This document shows, one piece after another, positions 6,393 through 10,856 of a stretch of 10,856 nucleotides of DNA (positions within the stretch are counted from its first letter, which is position 1; each line of letters begins with the position of its first letter). The DNA comes from Desulfobacterales bacterium (lineage in GTDB: Bacteria > Desulfobacterota > Desulfobacteria > Desulfobacterales > UBA2174_A). Both the position numbers and the translations under genes were made by a program. Below the pieces are notes generated by a model, which was not told where the DNA came from, made no database searches, and saw only the letters and a program-made list of their open reading frames with translations. The DNA lies in contig JALOPD010000159.1 in NCBI GenBank assembly GCA_025454075.1, positions 1 through 10,856 of the forward strand, in the 5' to 3' direction.

Positions 6393-7798
6393 TCGAACGC
6401 CGATACCGCCGGTCCGCCGAGGATGCGATGGTTCAGCCCCACCTCATGGCGAAAACGTGCGATGCGTTCGGCCAAGGAAACCCGGTAGGCCGCCTGGTCG
6501 AGATGCTCCTCCCCGGCGGCGATCACCCCCCCGCCGGCGACGAGACAGCAGCCGTTTCCGAGAAGGAGCAGGCCCGGAACCGGGCTTTCCGCCGGGCCGG
6601 GCGCGAGGGCGTCCAGGCCCGCCACCGGCAGGCGGACGTGGCAGTATAGCGCCTCCGCATCGATCGGAACGACCACCGGGTGCCGGTCCGGAGTCCGCGC
6701 GATGGCAGACGGCGCGCCGGTCAGCGCCTCTACTCCATCGGCCGCGGCCAGGGCCGCCATGCCTTCGGCGGTCGCCAACGGGCTCGACGCCAGAATGCAG
6801 GCGGCAAACGGCGTGTGCGCGTAGACGAGTCGGTGCAGGCGCACATCCGCCGCCTCGGGATCCCCGGCGCGGAGCGGGATGAGGTAAAGGGGGACCTCAA
6901 CGCCCTCCGGTGCGGCCGACATCGGGCAGAAGAGCATCGCGTCGGCCGACAGCTTGCGGCTCATGGAGCCGGTGCCGAAGGCGCCCAATCCGAGATTGAA
7001 ATGGTAGGACAGCCAGTAGGCAAAATCGGGCCGGGTCGCCGCGTCGGCCGCCGCATCCGGGAGCAGGCCCCCGCCGCCCAGAGGGCGGGGCGGCAGGGGC
7101 AGGGCGGGGTGGGAGCCGCGGGCCCGGATGGCGCGTTGAAGGGCCGGGGTGTCGACCCCGCGCCGGCTCAGCGCGATGGCCACTGTCGCGCTGTTTTCGA
7201 GGACGCTCAGGTGGTGCAGGCACTCCTCGAGGCTTGCGCCCCGGGCAAACGGGCCGTGGCCCGCGACGATGGTGAGGGGCGCCTGCCGCAGGTAGCCGGG
7301 GATGCGCTCCTCCATTTCGGCCGAACCGACCGATCGCTGGTAGGTTCCCTTCGTGACGGGGCCGAGCAGGCCCGCACCCCAACAGTCGACCGGCTGGAAA
7401 ACACGCTCCTCCGGCGCCGTCGTTCGGGGTCCCCGCCCGGCAAGGGGGGCCGGCTCCCTTGGCGATTCGAAGCTCAGCAGGGTGCCGGCGATCGAGTGGC
7501 AGTGCGCGCAGGCGTTGACGCCGGGCAGGGTGAGGACCCGGCGGTGCGTGTTGGCTTCCGACGACGGCCGAGCAGGCCCCTCCCAGCTCATGTCGTCGAA
7601 GCGCACCCGCACCACGTCCCGTGCGGACAGGTTGCCGCACTGGGAGCCGGAGGCGGTCACATAAAAGCGACCCGGGTCGCGAGGGTCCCGGCAGGAGAGG
7701 TTGCCGCTGTGGGTGTTGTTGAGGTTTGCCCGCATGAGCGCCGTGCCGGCGGTCCTGAACCGTCGGTGGATGGCGTCAATGTCGCCGGGCGTCTCCAT
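6389..7798 (-). CDS. Two-domain class II aldolase/adducin-family protein, second domain degenerate
   Basis: The 469-residue product looks like two class II aldolase folds in tandem. Domain 1 (about 8-215) keeps the expected landmarks: THSGNLS (29-35), YVTASGSQCG (46-55), a glutamate in SSEANTHR (E81), the metal-binding HCH (H99, H101) and a third histidine in AGHGPFARG (H181), followed by LENSATVAIAL. It could therefore bind Zn2+ and act on a hydroxy-carbonyl or phosphorylated sugar. Domain 2 (about 258-455) repeats the pattern (GTGSMSRKLS, LFCPMSAAP, RLVYAHTPFAACILASS, LLGNGCCLVAGG, then an AERIARF helix), but the HxH pair is replaced near 333-339 and the GHG histidine by GCC (416-418). AAGGGAG lies 10 bases upstream of the ATG. 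It is the first gene of the minus-strand block and overlaps the hydrolase. Substrate unknown. Confidence 0.82.
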   Translation of the reverse strand: METPGDIDAIHRRFRTAGTALMRANLNNTHSGNLSCRDPRDPGRFYVTASGSQCGNLSARDVVRVRFDDMSWEGPARPSSEANTHRRVLTLPGVNACAHCHSIAGTLLSFESPREPAPLAGRGPRTTAPEERVFQPVDCWGAGLLGPVTKGTYQRSVGSAEMEERIPGYLRQAPLTIVAGHGPFARGASLEECLHHLSVLENSATVAIALSRRGVDTPALQRAIRARGSHPALPLPPRPLGGGGLLPDAAADAATRPDFAYWLSYHFNLGLGAFGTGSMSRKLSADAMLFCPMSAAPEGVEVPLYLIPLRAGDPEAADVRLHRLVYAHTPFAACILASSPLATAEGMAALAAADGVEALTGAPSAIARTPDRHPVVVPIDAEALYCHVRLPVAGLDALAPGPAESPVPGLLLLGNGCCLVAGGGVIAAGEEHLDQAAYRVSLAERIARFRHEVGLNHRILGGPAVSAFE

Positions 7799-7825
7799 GC
7801 GGGCCGATCTCCCTTATCGTCCCTC

Positions 7826-7895
7826 AAGAGTCAAGCCGTCTGCCGCCGGCGCCTGGTTCGAACTATTTGTTCAGACACCTTGACTCTTCTCAAGG
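7826..7895 (-). promoter_or_regulatory. Inverted repeats in the aldolase-family gene leader (operator or attenuator-like)
   Basis: AAGAGTCAAG (7826-7835) is a perfect 10-base inverted repeat of CTTGACTCTT (7879-7888), separated by 43 bases. The right copy also lies inside a second perfect hairpin, CCTTGA (7878-7883) with TCAAGG (7890-7895), so the two structures compete. On the minus strand a weak promoter, TTGAGA (7893-7888), 17 bases, ACAAAT (7870-7865), overlaps the right half-site. A repressor binding two half-sites or an RNA leader switch are both possible. I see no known operator consensus. Confidence 0.4.
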
Positions 7896-8007
7896 CGAGA
7901 TGAATCTTAGTCAATGAAATTTCAAGAACGAGCCGATGGACGATCCGGTCAAGGGGATTCCGGCTTTCGCCGCTTACAAGGCAACCATCGGAATTCTGGT
8001 CCTATTA
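7896..8007. other. Non-coding stretch between the aldolase leader and tRNA-Pro
   Basis: No gene is supported in this part of the 209-base gap. A six-base inverted repeat, ATTCCG (7957-7962) and CGGAAT (7989-7994), is present, and the minus strand carries a short GNRA-type CGGC-GAAA-GCCG hairpin. Neither is followed by a T run that would make it a terminator for the tRNA. TTGACT on the minus strand (7914-7909) has no matching -10. Confidence 0.3.
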
Positions 8008-8084
8008 TGGTCGGGGCGGTCAGATTTGAACTGACGACCCCCTGCTCCCAAAGCAGGTGCGCTACCAGGCTGCGCCACGCCCCG
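8008..8084 (-). tRNA. tRNA-Pro (anticodon UGG), CCA encoded
   Basis: Read on the minus strand it folds as a complete 77-base tRNA: acceptor CGGGGCG with CGCCCCG, D stem GCGC/GCGC, anticodon stem CCTGC/GCAGG around loop TTTGGGA (anticodon TGG), 5-base variable loop, T stem GTCAG/CTGAC around TTCAAAT, discriminator A and an encoded CCA at 8010-8008. UGG reads CCA, CCG and, with modification, other proline codons. It is divergent from the tRNA-Leu gene 100 bases away. Confidence 0.97.
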
Positions 8085-8095
8085 ATCAGGCGATA

Positions 8096-8124
8096 TCTGT
8101 AACACGGCTCGGTCATTTGCGCAA
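8096..8124 (-). promoter_or_regulatory. Candidate tRNA-Pro promoter
   Basis: On the minus strand TTGCGC (8124-8119) and TACAGA (8101-8096) are separated by exactly 17 bases, with the -10 ending 11 bases before the mature tRNA 5' end. Each hexamer matches consensus at only 3 of 6, so spacing and position are the main support. Confidence 0.3.
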
Positions 8125-8184
8125 GCACGCGGCACAGGGCTCAGGGGCCTTTTTGTTGTCTCGGGGGCGGGGACCTTTCAGTTT

Positions 8185-8271
8185 GCGAGAGTGGCGGAAC
8201 TGGTAGACGCACTGGATTTAGGATCCAGCTCTGGCGACAGAATGGGAGTTCAAGTCTCCCCTCTCGCACCA
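8185..8271 (+). tRNA. tRNA-Leu (anticodon UAG), CCA encoded
   Basis: This 87-base class II tRNA has acceptor GCGAGAG with CTCTCGC, a D loop with GGTAGA, anticodon stem CTGGA/TCCAG around TTTAGGA (anticodon TAG), a long variable arm with stem TCTG/CAGA and loop GCGA, T stem GGGAG/CTCCC around TTCAAGT, discriminator A and an encoded CCA (8269-8271). UAG reads CUN leucine codons. It lies 78 bases before the trigger factor ATG on the same strand; a tRNA-Leu before tig is also the order I recall in Geobacter. Confidence 0.97.
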
Positions 8272-8281
8272 GCGTAGCTGG

Positions 8282-8303
8282 CCCGCCGCTGCGCCATGGC
8301 GGG
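8282..8303 (+). other. Short hairpin between tRNA-Leu and tig
   Basis: CCCGCC (8282-8287) pairs perfectly with GGCGGG (8298-8303) across a 10-base loop, 11 bases after the tRNA CCA end. There is no following T run, so it is not an obvious terminator. It may mark the tRNA 3' processing boundary or the start of the tig leader. No good promoter is visible between here and tig, so tig may be co-transcribed with the tRNA. Confidence 0.3.
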
Positions 8304-8349
8304 AATTGATCAAGGCCACTATCATATTCGGAGGAAGGGTACAGGCATA

Positions 8350-9657
8350 ATGCAGGTCACGGTCGAAGATATCAGCAGTGTCAAGAAAACGTTGCACGTT
8401 GAAATTTCCAAGGAGGAAGTCGCCAAGGAGATCGACAAGGCTTTCGATGAGGTCAAGCGGACGGCCAAAATCAAAGGGTTTCGGCCGGGGAAGACCCCGC
8501 GCTCGGTCCTGGAAAAAATGTTCAAGAAAGACATCCTGGCCGACGTCTCCTCCCGTCTGATTCAAAACTCGTTCATCGACGCCATCAAGGAAAAAGATCT
8601 CAGGGTCGTGGGCCGCCCCAAGCTGGAGCCGCCCGAGCTCAAATCCGAGCAGCCTTACACCTACGCCGCCACCGTCGAGGTGACCCCCCCCATCGCGGAT
8701 GTGGAGTTCAAGGGGCTGAACCTCAAGCGCAACCGATATCGCGTGAACGACGCCGAGGTGAACACGCAGCTCAAGATGCTGCAGAAAAACCTGGCCAAGC
8801 TGGAGAAAATCCCCGAAATGCGCCCCGCCGCCGCGGGGGACCACGTGTTGATCGATTTCGAGGGGTTCAAGGACGGCCAGCCCTTTGCGGACACGCCGCG
8901 GACCGAGAACTTCAGCCTGAAGCTCGGCGACGGCCGAGTGCTGAAAGAGTTCGACGAGCAGGTGATCGGCATGACCCCCGGGGCGACCAAGGAGTTCCCG
9001 CTGACCTTCCCCGGCGATTACGGGAACAAGACCCTGGCCGGCCAGAGCCTGAACTTCAAGGTTTCCCTGACCGAAATCCGGCGGGAGATCCTGCCGGACA
9101 TCGACGACGAACTGGCCAAGCGCGTCGGCCGCTACGAGACCCTCGATTTGCTCAAACAGGAAATCACCGCGAACCTGACCGAAGGCTACAACAAGCGCGT
9201 CGAGCAGGAATTGAACGAGCAGGCCTTCGGTGCGCTGCTGGAGCGCGTGCATTTCGAGGTGCCGGAGACTCTGGTGGAGATGGAGCTCGAGGGCATCGTC
9301 GAGGAGGCGGAGCGGTCTTTTTCCTACCGCAACACCTCGCTGGAGGACGTGGGGCTGAGCCGCGAGATCATCGCCGAAAAATACCGCGACACGGCCCTCA
9401 AGCAGGTCAAACGGCACCTGCTCCTCGGCAAGATCATCGAGCAGGAGCATCTCTCGGTGGGCGAGGAAGAGGTCGATGCGGCCCTGCAGAACATGGCCGA
9501 AAGCTTCAAGCAGCCCGTGGCGGAGATCCGGCGCTACTACCGGGAAAACCCCGAAAAAATGGACTACTTCAAGCACGCCCTGCTGGAAAAAAAGGCGTCC
9601 AAACTCATCATGGACAGCAGCGTGATCCAGGACGTGGAGCCGCCGGCCGCGGCGTGA
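8350..9657 (+). CDS. tig: Trigger factor, ribosome-associated chaperone and peptidyl-prolyl isomerase
   Basis: Trigger factor docks at the ribosomal exit tunnel and protects nascent chains. The 435-residue product has the three expected parts: an N-terminal ribosome-binding domain (about 1-115) with the signature GFRPGKTP (43-50), an FKBP-type PPIase domain (about 158-245, including GDHVLIDFEGF, LGDGRVLKEFDEQVIGM and FPGDYGN), and the helical C-terminal chaperone domain (about 250-430). Length is typical of the family. I chose ATG 8350 because family homology (MQVTVEDISS) starts there and a GGAGGAAGGG purine run lies just upstream; the in-frame ATG at 8296 would add 18 unrelated residues containing the leader hairpin. 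It is first in tig-clpP-clpX, with a terminator-like hairpin directly after it. Confidence 0.98.
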   Translation: MQVTVEDISSVKKTLHVEISKEEVAKEIDKAFDEVKRTAKIKGFRPGKTPRSVLEKMFKKDILADVSSRLIQNSFIDAIKEKDLRVVGRPKLEPPELKSEQPYTYAATVEVTPPIADVEFKGLNLKRNRYRVNDAEVNTQLKMLQKNLAKLEKIPEMRPAAAGDHVLIDFEGFKDGQPFADTPRTENFSLKLGDGRVLKEFDEQVIGMTPGATKEFPLTFPGDYGNKTLAGQSLNFKVSLTEIRREILPDIDDELAKRVGRYETLDLLKQEITANLTEGYNKRVEQELNEQAFGALLERVHFEVPETLVEMELEGIVEEAERSFSYRNTSLEDVGLSREIIAEKYRDTALKQVKRHLLLGKIIEQEHLSVGEEEVDAALQNMAESFKQPVAEIRRYYRENPEKMDYFKHALLEKKASKLIMDSSVIQDVEPPAAA

Positions 9658-9676
9658 GCGGCCGGGATTAAATTCC

Positions 9677-9699
9677 AGGCGTTCGCGGAACGCCTTTTT
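9677..9699 (+). terminator. Intrinsic terminator or attenuator between tig and clpP
   Basis: AGGCGTTC (9677-9684) pairs perfectly with GAACGCCT (9688-9695) across the 3-base loop GCG, followed by a run of T through 9699. This is a compact rho-independent terminator shape. It ends only a few bases before the clpP Shine-Dalgarno AAAGGAGA (9704-9711), so it either ends the tig transcript or allows partial read-through into clpP. Confidence 0.78.
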
Positions 9700-9716
9700 C
9701 GCAAAGGAGAACGTAA

Positions 9717-10331
9717 GTGCCACTGATACCCATGGTCATCGAGCAGAGCAGCCGCGGCGAGCGCGCCTACGACATCTATTCCCGGCTGCTGAAGGACCGG
9801 ATCATTTTCCTGGGCTCGGCGATGAACGACGAGGTCGCCAACCTCCTGATCGCCCAGCTCCTGTTTCTGGAGTCCGAAGACCCGGACAAGGACATCAATT
9901 TCTACATCAACTCCCCCGGCGGCCTGGTGACGGCCGGCCTGGCGGTCTACGACACCATGCAGTACATCAAGCCCCACATCGCCACCGTCTGCATCGGGCA
10001 GGCCGCCAGCATGGGGGCGCTGCTCCTCACGGCGGGCACCCACGGCAAGCGCTACTCGCTGCCCAACGCGCGCATCCTGATCCACCAGCCGATGGGCGGG
10101 TTCCAGGGCCAGGCCTCGGACATCGAGATCCAGGCCAAGGAAATCCTGAGGATGAAGGACCATCTGAACCAGATCCTGGTGCGCCACACCGGCAAGGCGC
10201 TCGACTCCATTCAGCGCGACACGGACCGGGACTATTTCATGAGCGCCGAAGAGGCCAAGAGCTACGGGATCATCGACCACGTCATCGCCAACCGTCAGGA
10301 TCTGGACCGCTTGGATAAACCGGAGAAATAG
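9717..10331 (+). CDS. clpP: ATP-dependent Clp protease proteolytic subunit
   Basis: ClpP forms the two-ring serine protease chamber that degrades proteins unfolded by ClpX or ClpA. The 204-residue product carries the complete catalytic triad: S98 in GQAASMGA, H123 in LIHQPMGG and D172 in DTDRDYFM. The substrate-cleft segment NSPGG (65-69) is also intact, as is the N-terminal MPMV-like start ([20 protein letters not shown]). It starts with GTG, supported by AAAGGAGA 5 bases upstream. Length matches the E. coli enzyme. It follows a terminator-like hairpin and ends one base before the clpX ATG, so clpP and clpX are certainly co-transcribed. No promoter is evident in the 59 bases after tig, so expression probably depends on read-through or a promoter inside tig. 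Confidence 0.98.
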   Translation: MPLIPMVIEQSSRGERAYDIYSRLLKDRIIFLGSAMNDEVANLLIAQLLFLESEDPDKDINFYINSPGGLVTAGLAVYDTMQYIKPHIATVCIGQAASMGALLLTAGTHGKRYSLPNARILIHQPMGGFQGQASDIEIQAKEILRMKDHLNQILVRHTGKALDSIQRDTDRDYFMSAEEAKSYGIIDHVIANRQDLDRLDKPEK

Positions 10332-10332
10332 A

Positions 10333-10856
10333 ATGGCAAAGAAAAAGGACGACAACGACAATCTCTTCTGCTCCTTCTGCGGCAAGAACCAGTCCGAGGT
10401 CCGCAAGCTGATCGCCGGACCGGCGGTGTACATCTGCGACGAGTGCATCCAGCTGTGCAGCGAAATCATCGAAGAGGAAACCGAGAAGGACACCAAGGAC
10501 ACCACCCACATCCTGACGCCCAAGGAGATCAAGGAGCGGCTGGACGGGTACGTGATCGAGCAGGAGCCGGCCAAGAAGATCCTGTCGGTCGCGGTCTACA
10601 ACCACTACAAGCGCCTGGAATCCGCCTTCAACGCCGGGGACGTCGACGTCCAGAAGAGCAACATTCTGCTGATCGGCCCGACCGGCTGCGGCAAGACGCT
10701 GCTCGCCCAGACCCTCGCCCGGTTCCTGAACGTGCCCTTCACCATCGCCGACGCCACCAGCCTGACCGAGGCCGGGTACGTGGGCGAGGACGTCGAGAAC
10801 ATCATCCTCTCGCTGCTGCAGAACGCCGACTACGATGTCGAGAAGACCAAGCGGGG
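10333..10856 (+). CDS. clpX: ATP-dependent unfoldase ClpX, N-terminal part (cut by window end)
   Basis: ClpX is the AAA+ hexamer that recognises, unfolds and threads substrates into ClpP. About 174 residues are visible. The N-terminal zinc domain has four cysteines, C13, C16, C35 and C38, in the usual C-x2-C / C-x2-C spacing. It is followed by [17 protein letters not shown], the conserved [16 protein letters not shown] helix, Walker A GPTGCGKT (115-122) and the pore-1 loop GYVG (148-151) before EDVEN. Walker B and the sensor motifs lie beyond the window. The residue before the second Walker glycine is Cys where many ClpX proteins have Ser. The ATG begins one base after the clpP stop; GGAGA at 10322-10326, inside the end of clpP, is its ribosome binding site. 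A lon gene often follows in related genomes but cannot be seen here. Confidence 0.97.
   Translation, partial: MAKKKDDNDNLFCSFCGKNQSEVRKLIAGPAVYICDECIQLCSEIIEEETEKDTKDTTHILTPKEIKERLDGYVIEQEPAKKILSVAVYNHYKRLESAFNAGDVDVQKSNILLIGPTGCGKTLLAQTLARFLNVPFTIADATSLTEAGYVGEDVENIILSLLQNADYDVEKTKR

Noticed and set aside
7855..7872. Small palindromes GTTCGAAC and GAAC-TATTT-GTTC as an operator
   Set aside because: Arms of four bases are expected by chance. The longer 10-base inverted repeat around them is the only part worth noting.
8296..8349. Upstream ATG at 8296 for trigger factor
   Set aside because: The 18 extra residues are unlike the family and overlap a leader hairpin. ATG 8350 has the ribosome binding site and begins the conserved N-terminus.

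Overview
The window is a GC-rich bacterial chromosomal segment. The protein families, the tRNA-Leu/tig/clpP/clpX order and the long intergenic palindromes suggest a Desulfobacterota (deltaproteobacterial) genome, perhaps Desulfobacterales. That assignment is inference from gene order and sequence style; no phylogenetic marker was compared.

Layout. Positions 1-323 hold no gene. They contain one long GTAC-centred imperfect palindrome (core 23-84) and a leader for a small four-helix membrane protein (324-764, +). This gene converges on a long minus-strand block covering about 7798 down to 777. Read in the direction of transcription, the block is: a two-domain class II aldolase/adducin-family protein (7798-6389); an alpha/beta hydrolase overlapping it by ATGA (6392-5622); a transaldolase-family protein (5436-4243); and the E1-alpha (4096-3116), E1-beta (3104-2133) and E2 (1952-777) subunits of a 2-oxo acid dehydrogenase of the acetoin/pyruvate type. 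No E3 (lipoamide dehydrogenase) gene is in view. A 128-bp imperfect palindrome (2007-2134) separates E1-beta from E2, and its outer arm supplies two bases of the E1-beta stop codon.

The right part is conserved housekeeping. A tRNA-Pro(UGG) on the minus strand and a tRNA-Leu(UAG) on the plus strand, both with encoded CCA, are divergently arranged around a 100-bp spacer. The plus strand then carries trigger factor (tig), clpP and the 5' part of clpX, which runs off the window end. A clear intrinsic terminator-like hairpin sits between tig and clpP, immediately before the clpP ribosome binding site.

How the genes work together. Trigger factor folds nascent chains and ClpXP degrades tagged or misfolded proteins, a standard protein quality-control cluster. 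The minus-strand block looks like central-carbon or carbon-source metabolism: the aldolase and transaldolase families act on sugar phosphates or hydroxy-carbonyl compounds, and the E1/E2 genes feed acyl-CoA from a 2-oxo acid or acetoin. The actual substrate and whether all six genes form one pathway cannot be decided from sequence. I see no phage, CRISPR, transposase, toxin-antitoxin or defence genes. The most unusual items are the palindromic elements, the aldolase whose second domain has lost its metal ligands, and structured leaders upstream of the metabolic genes. I found no convincing undescribed multi-gene system.
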